From assembly GCA_030704615.1 (NCBI GenBank), contig CM060734.1:11782001-11842000 (forward strand): a stretch of 60,000 nt of DNA. The letters are read 5' to 3'. The DNA comes from Takakia lepidozioides. Lineage: Eukaryota; Streptophyta; Takakiopsida; Takakiales; Takakiaceae. This document shows positions 23,601-35,071 of this stretch, in pieces (the first letter of the stretch is position 1; every line of letters begins with the position of its first letter). Made by a program: the position numbers and the translations under genes. The notes under the pieces are model-generated. The model was not told where the DNA came from. It did not search any database and saw only the letters and a program-made list of their open reading frames with translations.

Positions 23601-24422
23601 GCTCGCACAAAGCCGTCGTTTCGAGGAAGGTGTTCCGCAATTCGTGTGGATACACGGCAACGTTGTTTAGAGATGATAAGGAGGAATCCAGATGGGGCTG
23701 TCCCTGCTCCTACTTTTACAGGAAGATTTGTCCATGCAAAGTTTGCGGAGGCGACAACCACCCAGTTCTGGTTCTGCAGGCACGACATTATGACTTGCGT
23801 GTATGGAAAGCCCAAGTACGGCATACAAACAATGCCAGAGGCTCCCCCGGTGTGGCCGGTGGAACCAGGCTGCGATCTGAGTCAGGTTGAGGCCGACGCC
23901 CTTACCGCCGCAGGATTTCGGATGGTGCAGCGCACTGACGTGCCCAGACAACCATTTCCGCTTCCACAGCCTCCACCACCGACCCCTGTGAGAGCAAGAA
24001 CAATGGGACACGACAGCTCTAAGCATCCTACACACCGTTGGGGGAAACCGAAGAGGCGGCGACCTCCCTCAAAAGTGAACGAGACAAGGATGGGGAATGC
24101 ACTTCGGATGAACTGTACAATCCAGAGCTCGACAGAAGTGCCCCCACCAGGATTCGGGCGTGTGTATCAGATGGCCACGGCGGGCTCAGCTGTTCGCAAT
24201 GAGGTGTACACCATCACCATTTCAGAATTACCCACCTGCAATTGCACCGACTTCCAGATCATGGCGAACAAGGGGGCATCATACTGCCCTTGCAAGCATT
24301 TGTACTACGTGTACCTAAAGAGACTCCGTTGTAATTCCACAACTCATCACTTCATACATGCACCAGGGTTGAGCCCCCAGGAGGTTCACACTCTTCTGAA
24401 TATGGATCCAGGGGACCAGTGA
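20601..24422 (+). pseudogene. MULE-like transposase with SWIM finger, copy 2
   Basis: The most complete copy. The N-terminal part (20601-21950) has the Cys/His-rich block with KHDGHPWC and CLNPTCFHF. The catalytic part (21959-22909) includes VMFDHIKR, FMADNAQANW and SCGFHWMQSL. A GT-AG intron at 22910-22992 (phase 0) joins it to an exon with MPNTNMAESVHSSW, supplying the third acidic residue. The C-terminal part (23298-24422) ends with CNCTDFQ...CPCKHLYYVY, a SWIM zinc finger (CxC, 15 residues, CxH). Frameshifts near 21945 and 23295 break the frame, so it appears inactive as assembled. Likely role: cut-and-paste transposase, with SWIM aiding DNA or protein binding. Confidence 0.75.
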
Positions 24423-25262
24423 GCTTGGCTTGCGGTCCACATACAATGGTACGCCCATCGGATAGTAGAACTGTACTGCTGCCAGTACCTCAGACTCTGG
24501 CCACACAAAGGTCCGACATATGTCTTGCCTACCAGTAACCTGTTTTGATCGAACTAAGATATTACTATATCGTTCACTTGTTTCCACGTGCATGTATTTT
24601 TGTATGTTGGAGGGTTCATGTTTTTCTGCTTTCCGAAAACTTGCTCTCCTCATTCGACCTCCGACAAGGAAATGCGGCGCCGAATTTCCAAGTATCGTCG
24701 TAGGTACCCAGAGGCGGCCTTCGCCAACACCAAACCGCTCCGAAATTTCGCACGTGCGAACCCTAATGCGGCACCCTATTTCCCAGTTCAGTTGCAAACC
24801 TTTCCCGCCGAATACCCGAAGAAGACAGAATTGTGAAGTACTGCAGACTGTATTGGTGCAGACTCCATTGGTTCAATCGCGGCAAAAGGGTCAGCTTCAT
24901 TCCAATGTTAAGGCATGTAAAACCGCGGAATACTCTATACAGGCCAGTATGCGACGTCCTTTTGCAGTGGTATACTGGATTTCCCGTTGCACGGTCACTT
25001 ATTTCCATGAGCGGATCTATAAAACCATGAGCGGACTTGTTACTGACGACATATCTTCGCCGCATTACATGATCTGGAACGTCCAAAAACGGCAAGGTCA
25101 AATAAAAAACTATTATTTTAATACTTGTTTAATCTGCCGCATTTCCAAATTTGGAGGAGTCCGCTCATGAAATCCGCGTATCTTAGACTTCGGCTCACCG
25201 CTCATGCGGCTCATGCGGCTCATGGCTCATGGCTCATGGTTTCTGCTCATGAAATAGTAAAC
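24423..25262. repeat. Downstream flank: GGCGCC palindromes and CATGAGCGG-type repeats
   Basis: After the transposase stop there is a GGAAATGCGGCGCCGAATTT-type palindrome near 24668 and a diverged one near 24745-24785. Then CCATGAGCGG occurs near 25006 and 25026, and 25160-25250 contains GCTCATG repeated about eight times, ending GCTCATGAAATAG. The same succession recurs at 44.56-45.01 kb, so this is probably the end of the mobile element carrying the MULE-like gene. Confidence 0.6.
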
Positions 25263-25284
25263 CTCTACCAAGGTTTGTGCGGGT

Positions 25285-26469
25285 ATGAAAGAAGTGTCCT
25301 TGAAGAATGCTCAGTCTGCACTCCAGAAAACAATCACATGGACTAAGAAGTCCAGGAAGGGCCATCAGGAATGGGATCGAGCTTGTATCGACGCAGGCTT
25401 GCCTACCAGAAAGCTCAAGACGCCAGTAAAAACAAGGTTCGTCAGCACAGTTGTGCTATTTCAAGAAACACTGGCTTACACAAATGCGATTAACATTTGC
25501 TATGGCAGGCAGAGTTTGTTGCTACAGGCTCGGGTGCCTTCTGGCCTAACATGGGCCATAGCTCATGCTGTGACGGAGACCTTGAATCTAACTCAGTGTG
25601 TTCTAAACCAGACCTGTGGGTACTGGTTGTTGTCCGATGCTTTGCATGTAGCTATTATGATCTCCATTAAGTTAGCAGGTGAGGCCAACCGACGTGCAGG
25701 GGCTGTCCCAGAATTACGATATGGAGACTCGGATTCAGAACTTGAGATCTTGTATTGCAAAATGGTTCAGGAGGCTGTGAATGTCCTGAAGCCTTTTCTT
25801 GCATTTGCTATTTCTTTTCAAGCTGATAAGACTCACAACATGGTTGCCCTTATGCTTGATCCACGCTTCAAGGGATTACAGTGTGTGACTGAGTTCATTA
25901 GAAGGGACAAAGCCAAAATTGTTGTTCAGGAATATGACAATAAGGCTGTAATTCCTTTGCTTGTGAAAGCTTGTAAAATTTTGAATCCAGGTGTACCAGC
26001 TGTGGCAGGCCCAACGCAAGATGCACAGGCTGATTCTTTGTTTGATGCTCCAGTCAGCACAGAGGAAGCAAGCGAGGGTTTGCTGCGGTCTGAGTTGTCC
26101 CTTTTTCGACGACTTGTTGTGAAGGAGGAGGAAGCAGCTTCTCCTTTGCAATGGTGGAAAGCAAATGCTTCAAGGTTCCCCAATGTGTCATTCTTGGCCA
26201 AGCAGATCTTAGCCATCCCAGGTAGCCAGATTGAGACTGAACGTATTTTTTTGGTGGCAGGAGTCCTCACTAGTTTACGTCGCTGTAGATTAGGGGTTAG
26301 AAATTTGGATGCTCTAATTATGATTTACAAGAATTGGCCAAGTGATGCACGTATGGGGTGCCCACTGGCTAAACAGTCAGTTTCAGAATATTATTCTGCA
26401 GAAGCTGAACTGCTAGAGGAGTGTGAAGATGAGCTGGGGGAGGCTGGCTTGTTTGAAGAAGAAGAGTAG
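25285..26469 (+). mobile_element. hAT transposase, C-terminal two thirds
   Basis: A single 394-codon frame. Late motifs are clear: MLDPRFKGL, then QWWKANASRFPNVSFLAKQI, IPGSQIETERIF and LRRCRLG, the hAT dimerisation region, with an acidic tail. The usual SERIFS motif reads TERIFL. The N-terminal BED finger and first catalytic part are missing, since the frame begins next to the repeat-rich end at 25262, so the gene is 5' truncated. The frame is otherwise open over 1.18 kb, so decay is recent or mild. Confidence 0.85.
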
Positions 26470-26604
26470 AGTGCTCTGATTTTGCCATTCAAAAATCTGC
26501 TTTAGGCTTGGAGCATTGTCTCATTTATCAGCCTGTAATATAGCTCTTGTAAGGTGAACTCAAATTACCTAAGGTGAGATCCGGCTCCTTGTTATTATGA
26601 ATTG

Positions 26605-26662
26605 CGGCACTCAGCTGCTGAGGTGAGCACTTCAGCCGCTGAAGTGATCACCTCAGCGGTAT
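26605..26662. repeat. Cluster of overlapping palindromes
   Basis: Three imperfect palindromes built from CTCAGC/GCTGAG and TTCAGC/GCTGAA words overlap within about 55 bp; one is centred on GTGATCAC. They lie 140 bp after the hAT stop and could be subterminal repeats of that element. Confidence 0.6.
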
Positions 26663-27190
26663 AATTTGGACATATTTTTATTTTTCAGTTTTAAAATAAT
26701 AAATAATAAATAATAACTGTAATGATACCAGTATTGATATACCCCCAATATAAGATTTGAAATTTGAAATATTGATACCATACCATACCAGGCCAAACAA
26801 AAACAATATACATACCAGACTGGTACATTAAAAGCTACCTACCTTGATACCATTATCTGCCAGGTATGAAGGAGGCCTCTTCACCGACAATACCATACCC
26901 TGGCTGGTATGAAATGTTGATGATACCGGTCCAACACTGGTAGAGACCACTGTAATTTTCTTTACTGACATGCCAAGGCTTAGGAGAGGGTAATTGAAAG
27001 AAATCCACATATGATGTGGGAATGAATGAAGAAAACAGGGAAAAAACTAAGCAAGACAGAACTGAAAGATTAGAAAGATATGCAGGAGGAAGGGAAGCTC
27101 GATTAAGATTAGAGTTCCCAAAATTGTAGAACTTCAATATTCTCCCATGAGAGACATCTGGACAAGCTAACACTGATAATCCAGAAGATC
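26663..27190. other. AT-rich region with repeated CATACCAG words
   Basis: TACCATACCAG, ACATACCAG, CTGGTAC and CTGGTATG occur several times between 26730 and 26940. A region with the same word family lies at 56.28-56.90 kb. No coding region seen. Confidence 0.4.
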
Positions 27191-27199
27191 AGTAGACCA

Positions 27200-27997
27200 G
27201 GTCTCCAGAAATTGAGAATACCACACCAGAAGGAGCTGCGAGTAATACACTCAGCGAATGGTTACCACAGGAAAGATCTGAAGGACCTTCCACAGTTACA
27301 AGCCCAAATCGAGGTTTTACTGAATTATTGGAAGAGAAATTTGAGGATCTTTCAAGTGAAGAAGGCGAAAGAATTGAAACCACTACTCCAAAAAAAAAAA
27401 TCAGAATAGCACTAAAAGCTTTTAAAGATTCACTAAGTTCAGTTGGAACAGCAGCCAGTAAGCGGCTATCCTTAGGACAAGGACCTCCCAGCTTTGAATC
27501 TTTCTTTGGAAGACAAACATTGGGTAACACCACTAATATTGACGATCCCAACACCAACATAGTCAACAGCAGCTGGACCATTTCAGTTTGGACAACCAGT
27601 AGCACCAGTTGCGCCAGTAGCACCAGTTGCGCCAGCAGCACCAATGGCTTTGGCAGCTAGCAAAACCCGACCACCATTTCCCCTGTATGATGGGAAATCT
27701 GATCCAGATATTCATCTCAATCAATTTGAGAACACGTGCACCATTTTCAATGAAGCAACAGATCAGGAGTTGTTTCCTTGCTCAATGGCCAGGAAGGGCA
27801 TTGAGTGGTTGGCAACATTCCCAGCCAACAATTTTGCAACCTGGGCTGATATAAAAACAGCCTTTCAAGAAAGGTATCGATCCAACAAATCCACATCTGA
27901 AATCTTCACAAGATTACAGAATTTGAGACAGAAAAAAAAAGAACTGGTAGTTCCATTGATGAACCATGACTTCTGCAAGTCATCCCCTGGTGCTTGA
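27200..27997 (+). mobile_element. LTR-retrotransposon gag fragment
   Basis: Two overlapping frames (27328-27660 and 27644-27997) read as one gag protein with a frameshift near 27590. The second contains PPFPLYDGKSDPDIHLNQF, MARKGIEWLATFP and WADIKTAFQERY, a Retrotrans_gag-type pattern. A short Val-Ala-Pro repeat precedes it. No zinc knuckle or pol follows; the sequence stops at the LINE near 28020. Confidence 0.65.
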
Positions 27998-28019
27998 GGT
28001 AGCTTTCTGATCAGAGTCT

Positions 28020-28823
28020 TCATCCTCTCCAGGTAGTCATATATAGGTGTAGGGCTCGTTTGGGCCTAAGAAAGAGAAGGGTTTTTGTTGGTAATGTATG
28101 TGGAGTTTGCAGTGGGAGGCTATGGTGGATTTTGTGAGTTTGCTGCAATGTGTGGCGGCAGTGACTGCACATTTGTGGAGGCTGAGCTCCATGCCAGACC
28201 ATTGGTTGAAGCGGGGCAAGTTTGTCCACCTGTTGGTTAAGATGTTGAGGTTTGTGTGCAAGTATGGCAAGGTCGTCAGCATAAGCTGCTGCAGTGATTT
28301 CATTAGGGGAGGTTTTGTACTGGTAACCAAGGTTTTCACGGGTGAGCCATCTGAGCAGGGGTTCAAGGAATATGATGAAGAGATAAGGGCTCAGAGTGTC
28401 ACATTGAATGTTTCCACGAAAGATGGAAATAGGAGGCGTGGAACCATAGTAAGAACCAGCGTATTCTGTGGTGCTGTTGGTGTAGATGTTACCAATGAGT
28501 TCGATAGCATCTGTAGGGTATCCTAAATTTGTCATGATGGCGAGCAGGCGGGGGTGGTCTAGGGATCCGAAGGCATTTTTGAAGTCGATGCAGAGAAGAT
28601 AAATGTCTTGTTTGGTGAGTTTTGCATCTTCCAGAGCTGACAGGACATATTGTATCTGTTTGGTGGTACTCCGCGTAGCACAAAAACCTTCTTGTGGGTC
28701 GCTGAGGATCCGGTGTTGTTCCCCATAGGTAGACAGCATTGTTGTCAGGGTGCTAGTGAATAGTTTATATATAGTGTTAGCTAGTGCGATAGGCCTGTAG
28801 TTACCACGGTCCGAGGGCAGCAA
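28020..28823 (-). mobile_element. Non-LTR reverse transcriptase fragment
   Basis: The minus-strand frame begins DRGNYRPIALANTIYKLF and contains GFCATRSTTKQIQ, CIDFKNAFGSLDHPRL (motif A), a motif B in which QCDTLSPYLF replaces the expected QGD, and AAYADDLAIL (motif C). This is an RT unlike the other LINEs in the window. After motif C the frame drifts, with the thumb continuing in another frame. Endonuclease and C-terminal parts are absent. Confidence 0.8.
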
Positions 28824-28984
28824 AGGCGTGAGCAGAACCCGTGAGCAGATTCCCCTAAGCGAGGAGTCATGAGTTCACCGATCAGCCGAACGCGGACAGA
28901 GCGGCAATGCGCCTTCTATACAGGTAAACCTCCTGGGCTCTTATTACATTCGTACCCATTTTCTATGTCGCCCAATTCTTTGGC

Positions 28985-29390
28985 ATGGAAATGGTTGTCC
29001 CAAAGTTCCATGAGTGCCTATATCCAGCTTGGGGCCCAAAACGGCTAAGTCCCATGAGTGCCTATATCCGACTCTGGAAAAATGGCGCCACATTTCCAGA
29101 TTCGGGCAAGGCCACCCCTAGTGGACTTGGCCATTTTCGGCCGCACACTGGAAATTCGGCGCCATATGGATGCTTGGGGCCCAAAATGGCTAAGTCCCAT
29201 GACATCGGAAGGTACTCGGGGACTTAGCCATTTTGGCCCCCTAGACTATAAATTCGGCGCCATATATCCAGGTTGGGGCCCAAAACGGCTGTCCCATGAG
29301 TGCCTATATCCGACTCTGGAAAAATGGCGCCGCATTTCTAGATTCAGGCAAGGCCACCCCTGGGACTTAGCCATTTCCAAGGCAGCAACT
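28985..29390. repeat. Dispersed repeat with GGCGCC palindromes
   Basis: GGGGCCCAAAACGGCT followed by CCATGAGTGCCTATATCC and AAATGGCGCC occurs at 29031 and 29275 (244-bp offset). Variant palindromes around GGCGCC lie near 29087, 29157, 29257 and 29327. GGGCCCAAAA...GGCTAAGTCCC recurs at 44605-44625 beside the third MULE-like fragment. Confidence 0.7.
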
Positions 29391-29736
29391 ATTAGAGCTT
29401 GTCAGGCTCGTAGATTTGTCTTGGATTCTGCTGAGGAAAGTGGGGGAGAAGAGGCAGAGATTCCCAGGAGGTGAGGTGGACGGTTCCCCAAGGAGAGGAC
29501 GGTATTTTTGAGAGGCATAGTGGAAGTGATGCATCTCAGATGTCAGGGGATGAGGGGGATGAGGAGGCAGGTGGGGCAAGTTCCTCGGAGGGTGTAGGAA
29601 AGGAGGATAGTAGTTCCCATTTCGGCTATGACAGTTAGGACAGTTGTATAGATGTGGCTCGCCACAAAATTTGCAATAAAATGTTGCATTTCATTGCTAT
29701 GATGAGTCCAGTGGTGCTGCACCAGCAGCAACACAA

Positions 29737-30725
29737 TTGATAAATTCAGGCACTGCTAATGAAGGCACCTTCTTCAACACATTTCACCCTGTTTTTCCCT
29801 CTTATCAGAATCGGCCCTGAATTTTCATGCTGAATTCTGCAAGTTAGTTGGTTGAGTGAACCTTTGATAGTTTGGAGTGACTGACTGATACTGCCAATGT
29901 GACAACAGGAAAGTATCCAGAAACAGGTCAGAGACAAGGAGACCAGGAGCTGTGGAATGAATACTTTTCTGACCCCAGTCAATGGTGGGACAATCAAGGC
30001 AAAAAGGTACATGCCTGTTGGATTACAGAGAGTAGCAAATGCAATTGAGCATAGGAACTAGTGTGATAAGTTGAGTTGGGCGTTTCCTAGAACAATTCTA
30101 GGCTTTCATTGTTAGCTGCTAGTAGCAAGACAAGGGTGAATGCATGATTTGTGCAGAGGCGTGGATAGCTGAAGGAGCAGGGATAGAGTATGGGTCTAGC
30201 TTCATCGAAGAAGGCCGAACTTCAAGCTCCAGATTACCTATGATTCCCTGTTGACCAATAGCTACTAGCAACTTGCATGGGTAGATGGTCAACTGGAAGC
30301 TGCAGCAGCAGCTGCGGAATTGATAAAATCAGGCACTGCTACTCAAGGCACCTTCTTCAACACATTTCACCCCGTTTTTCCTTCTTATCAGAATCAGCCC
30401 TAAGTTTCCATGTTGAATTCTGCAAGTTAGCTGGTTGAGTGAACCTTTGATAATTTGGAGTGACTTTGACATGATACTGCCAATGTGACAACAAGAAAGT
30501 ATCTAGAAACAGGTAACAGAGATGAGGAGAAGCTGTGGAATGAATGCTTTTCTTACCCAGTCAATGGTGGGACAATCGAGGCAAGAAGGTGAATGCCTGT
30601 TTGATTTTGGAGAGTATACGTAGCATATGCAATTGAGCATAGGAACTAGTGTGATAAGTTGAGTTGGGTGTTTCCTAGAACAAATCTAGGCTTTCATTGT
30701 CAGCTGAGCTAGCAGCAAGGCAAGG
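29737..30725. repeat. Two direct copies of an approximately 390 bp repeat
   Basis: 29737-30125 and 30319-30715 share most of their length, for example GGCACCTTCTTCAACACATT and GAACTAGTGTGATAAGTTGA, with substitutions and small gaps. The offset is about 582 bp. No coding pattern; they could be ends of one decayed element or a segmental duplication. Confidence 0.8.
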
Positions 30726-31489
30726 GTACTTCCTCGGTACTTTCTAGCCTGGTGAGGCATTTGGGCAATCCCCCTTTTCTGTATGCCTAGAGTCAGGCAC
30801 ATTTTGAGGAGAATTTTCCTTGTTTTAATTTGATTAAATGGGCCTTCAAACTCTTTTTGCCAATGAATACTTTTCTACACCAATGTGAACTATCACATGA
30901 AAGTTTTTCCACACTAGTGTACAATAACCCACATGTAAGTAACCTCACACATGACACCTGTCAAAAATACTTATATGTAGTTGGCCTGACATCATCCAGT
31001 TGTCAATATATTAAAAAAATGTATGACGCCTCCCGAAGGGAGCGTAACTTATGGTGTCTCTTCACCACAAGGGCTACTGCCTTCCAGCTGAAAGGTGGAC
31101 ACCTTCATGACACACCAGACCGTGGTTTGAACCCACAACCACATCCAACGTGGTATGTGCCCATAACCACTGGGCTACATGCTGGTTGTCCAATATATTA
31201 AAAACAAAAATTAATTCCATTTAATTTTTCTGAACCTATGTGGCAAAATCGCCGACTGCCATGTGTCTGCCACGTTGTCCAGCAGGGTGTGAGTTTGGTG
31301 TAGAGTATTGCACACAGGTGTATTATAACTTACATGTAGGTTGCCTGACTTCATCCAATTATCAATATATTATAAATAGAAATTAATTTCATTTAAATTT
31401 TCTGAACCTACGTGGCATAAGCGCCGACTGCCATGTGTCTGCCACGTTGTCCAGTAGGGTGTAAGGTAAGCCGTCAAAAGCTTCAGTCG
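30726..31489. repeat. Repeat-rich region with tRNA-like segment
   Basis: On the minus strand, 31195-31070 has TAGCCCAGTGGTTATGGG (A-box-like, able to form a D-arm) and GGTTCAAACC (B-box-like, with a 4-bp T-stem). The anticodon arm is not canonical, so I read it as a tRNA-derived SINE head, not a tRNA gene. CGCCGACTGCCATGTGTCTG plus CCACGTTGTCCAG is repeated about 178 bp apart (about 31250 and 31428). Confidence 0.45.
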
Positions 31490-31724
31490 AAACGGGTGTA
31501 AGAAAAGCCAGTCAAACCGGGTGTAAAAAAAACCATGTGAAAAAGGCTAGCTAGGCCGGGCGCCACGTCCGCGTGTAGATGGGTGTAAGATGGCTTTTTC
31601 GGCGGCACTAGCTTTTTCTACAAGGTGGCGGAATCAACACGGTTTACCTGACACCCAAGGGGGTGTGAGCAAGTGGTTTTTTTTACACCTGCAGGTGTAA
31701 AAAAAGCCAGTTTCTCTTGTAGTG
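31490..31724. mobile_element. Terminus of a CACTA-type element
   Basis: The segment ends in CTCTTGTAGTG at 31724; in reverse complement this is CACTACAAGAG, the usual start of plant CACTA elements. Repeated GGGTGTAA words and a perfect palindrome built on ACACCTGCAGGTGT (about 31678-31706) precede it, as expected for subterminal repeats. I cannot locate the other terminus. Confidence 0.5.
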
Positions 31725-32440
31725 CATGGTGTAATAAATCAGACACATTTATATTGGTTGTAAGTTGGTTCTGGAGTGATATCTCGAGGTTAATTTCTGT
31801 TCCATGGCATGTTTACACCTGTCCGGCTGATGGGTGGACTTTCTTTAAAAGAAAATAGGTTTATGACCATGTTGCATGCCTGACAATCAGTTCCAACAAC
31901 TCTCCTTTTCTGCTTGGTAAACTACTCTGCAGGGTATTTGAGAAGGCTGTTGTAAAAGTTTGAAAGCCCGCTGTGGCTCTTGAGGAATGTAACCTGCTGC
32001 TAGCTGATATCTATTGAGCATGCCTTTCATTCTGGCAGGGTGCTGATTTGGACTTCACAAAGTTTTAAGGCCATGTCTTGCTTTTGATAAGTCAAACAGA
32101 CCTGTTTATAGCTTGATGGCAGGCTGGTTTTTAATGTGATTGTTTTTCACTATGGCATGGGGTTGATAGTGCTTTGAAACAACACATCAAGACCTGATGT
32201 TCTCTTTCTTAATGGCCATACAGCCCTATGTATGTTTATGTTACTTAGAAACTACTATACAAGTGTTTAAGCATGGTGTAATAAATCAGTCACATTTATA
32301 TTGGTTGTAAGTTGGTTCTGGAGTGATATCTCCAGGCTTAATTTATGTTCCATGGCATGTTTACACCTGTCCGGCTGATGGGTGGTGGACTTCTTTAAAA
32401 GAAAATAGGTTTATGACCATGTTGCATGCCTTACAATCCC
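31725..32440. repeat. Direct repeat flanking the CACTA terminus
   Basis: CATGGTGTAATAAATCAG at 31725 recurs at 32272 and the match continues for about 165 bp (to about 31890 and 32438). The second copy shows the sequence without the CACTA terminus abutting it. Confidence 0.75.
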
Positions 32441-33093
32441 CACCCTCCCACCCAGAGGTTTCAGATACCCTGAAATCTATAAAAAAAAAAACAGACGACC
32501 GCCAGAATTGGCGGTCGCTTAATTTTGAAAATAAAAAAAATTGGCGGTCGCTTGAATATACAAATATATAAGTTAATCAAATCAGAAGCTGAGTTTGGAA
32601 GAAGTTGTTAGATAGTGCCTTCTATGAAGGTTGATTTGTCTTTTTCTTGACAATGACTTTATAAGTCTTGTCTATGACATAGTATCTTCCCTCTCTTCCT
32701 TTGACCAATGTACTTAGTGGTGTTTGTACACGCCATCTCTCAATCTCCTTCCTTGCTCTAGTTTTTTTTTTTTTTTTTTTTCTGATTGAAAGCTGGCTCG
32801 GATTTTCATAAGATTCCTTGAACATGGGCACTTCCTTGGCCTTTACTTCCCTCTACAAGAGCTTGTGGAAAAGCTACAAGGTAACTTGAAAAAACTCTTG
32901 ATTCCATACTTGTCAAATTTCATTTACGTTAATATGCCAAAAGATTTCTCTTAAACTGTGAGAGGAGATTGTAGGTCCTCTATCCCTTTGGAAATTGTGG
33001 GCTAAGTACTACCAAATCCGCTAAGATATCAATCAGTTTGTAAGGTTTCAGAAGAAATTATACTGGGACAAGCTATACAACACTGAAGTACGG
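32441..33093. other. No gene; one hairpin
   Basis: A perfect 9-bp inverted repeat, CGACCGCCA/TGGCGGTCG with a 4-nt loop, is at 32496-32517, and TGGCGGTCG recurs near 32541. A T-rich tract lies at about 32762-32780. No coding region recognised. Confidence 0.6.
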
Positions 33094-35045
33094 CTTGAAG
33101 TACTCGTCTTGTCGCGCACCTCACTTCGGTAAGCTCCCCTTCAAGTCATAGTTACTCGCTTTGATGCGCGCGCCTAACTCCCAACCTAGCCACCGGGCCA
33201 ACTCGGAGCTTCGGCTGCTCACCGGACATAACGGTCCCCTTTCTTCCCCCAACAGACCCTCCACCAATTTGGGCCTAGTGGAAATTCCCTTTGGTAGATG
33301 GCAGTCCGGAATAGCTCCCCACTCCTTGGTCGCTTTCCGGCTCGCTCGCTTACTCACTAGTTTTTGGTCACCAACGGGCTTGCACCGTTCTCGGGGTTAC
33401 TACTCCCTATATATACTTCTGTGACTGTCCGCAGGGGGTTCCACAAACAACACCATCCTTTTATGGCGAACCACCACGAAGACCCTCGATTCCCGGTGAT
33501 GAGTCGCGGTGAGTCTTGGCCCACCCACCACGGCCCCATTGGACCATGATGAGTCCCAAGACTCCCCACGACTCCCACCACAAGGTCTCCGCCCCATGGT
33601 GAGTCCTATGCCACCCCCGCTAAGTCCCGCTAAGCTACCACCACCCCTCGTGGAACCACCCCCACCGCAACCCGGTGTGCGGGGCTCCACCTAGTGAGCG
33701 CCTCTGCCTCCTTGAGTGCCTTGGGCACTCAAGGGTGCTTCAGCCCCCGCATCTATTGTTGCCACCGCCCCCACCACAAGGGCAGCCCCTCTCGTGTCCC
33801 GACTCCCTGCCCTCAAGGCAAAGGGCCGCGACACGTCTCGAGGTTGATCTGGAATCTAGAGGTTGTTTCCACGAAGGCCAAGTTGGCCTTCGGAGAAACA
33901 GGGGCTGTGTGGATTATATCTTCACTCTAAGCCAGATTATCCAGGGAAGGAAAGAAGAAGGGAAACCCACTTTTGTCTTTTTCTTGGATGTCAAAAAGGC
34001 TTATGACACAGTGTGGAGAGATGGTCTATGGCTCCGACTCTGGTCATCTGGGATCAAGGGAAAGATGTGGAGAGTGGTTCATAACATGTATGCTCACACC
34101 AAAAGTTGTGTCACTAATGGACAGAAGTTTAACTTCTTTGACATAGATCAAAGTGTAGCTCAAGGCTGTACCCTCTCCCCTCTGCTCTTCAATGTTTTCA
34201 TCAATCAACTCCTCGAGGATGTGGAAAGTGTGGGATTTGGGTTAAGGGTGGGTGATGCCACCATACCAGCCCTTAGGTTTGCGGATGACTTTGGAGGCAT
34301 AGGGGAGACTCCTTCCAATCTCTAGGAGTTGATTGATTGTGCAAAGAGATACTTTGACATTTGGGGGCTAGAGGCTAACGTCAGTAAATGTGCAGTGGTG
34401 GCTTCAAGGACCGAGGGAGGAGGTGATCTCAAGTGGTAGTGGGGAAGCCAAGAGATTCCTATCCTCCTTGCCTACACATACCTTGGCGTTGAGATTTCCT
34501 CCAACTGTAATTGGGATGCACATATTCAAAAAGTCATTCAATCTGGCAAGTGTAAAGAACTAGGTCACACGAAATTTTTCCACTGCAGAGGGATCAACTC
34601 TGAAGTGAAAAAAACCATGTTTTGCCGCGTTATCAGGCATGCCTTGGAGTACGCATCTGCAGTATGGGTCGATAACTCCAACCAGGCTAAGTCTCTAGAA
34701 TCCATTCAAGTGAGGGTGCTTAAGGAGTGCGTGTCAGCATGCTCCAAAACAGCCAACGTGGCTGTTTGGCATCCCCTCCTTAAGGTCCCGACGAGATTAA
34801 TTGAAGGTCAGATGGTGGGGTCAGCTGCAACAAATGTCTAATATCAGATATCCTAAGTTAATCGACTCTATATCTTGGAAGCAGGATCGTCTGTCAAACA
34901 GCTACTTCCTGGCGGAAGAGAATGTACTCATAAGACGTTGTTTGTCGTAGCCTTGTGGCCATTGACCCCTCGCCCAGTTTGAGCGGAAACCAAAGGGACA
35001 GAACCTACCTCTGTCAGGGGCTGACGTTGGTAGTAAGACTTACCT
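33094..35045 (+). mobile_element. LINE copy A (5' truncated, interrupted)
   Basis: Apart from the inserted LTR, this matches the minus-strand LINE at 35072-37010. Homology starts at AGTACTCGTCT near 33099 and resumes at 33834. The frame 33840-34325 has FFLDVKKAYDTVWRDGLW (motif A), VAQGCTLSPLLFNVFINQLL (motif B) and LRFADDFGG (motif C). Stops follow at about 34324 and 34437, and 34605-34841 holds the downstream region (VWVDNSNQAKSLESIQ). 5' truncation is typical of LINE insertion. Confidence 0.85.
33110..33833 (-). mobile_element. Solo gypsy LTR with 5-bp target-site duplication
   Basis: These 724 bp are the reverse complement of the gypsy 5' LTR at 46437-47161 with moderate divergence. Termini are TGTCGC...GCGACA. 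The flanks are CGTCT (33105-33109) and CGTCT (33834-33838), a perfect target-site duplication. The related LINE at 36.7 kb shows the uninterrupted site, AAGTACTCGTCTCGAGG (in reverse complement). No internal sequence remains, so recombination between two LTRs is the likely origin. Confidence 0.93.
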
Positions 35046-35071
35046 TGATACATAGAATTGATCCGGGTTTT

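Noticed and set aside
31070-31200. Functional tRNA gene on the minus strand
   Set aside because: D-arm and T-arm are possible, but the anticodon arm has a 10-nt loop and the acceptor stem does not pair; a SINE head fits better.
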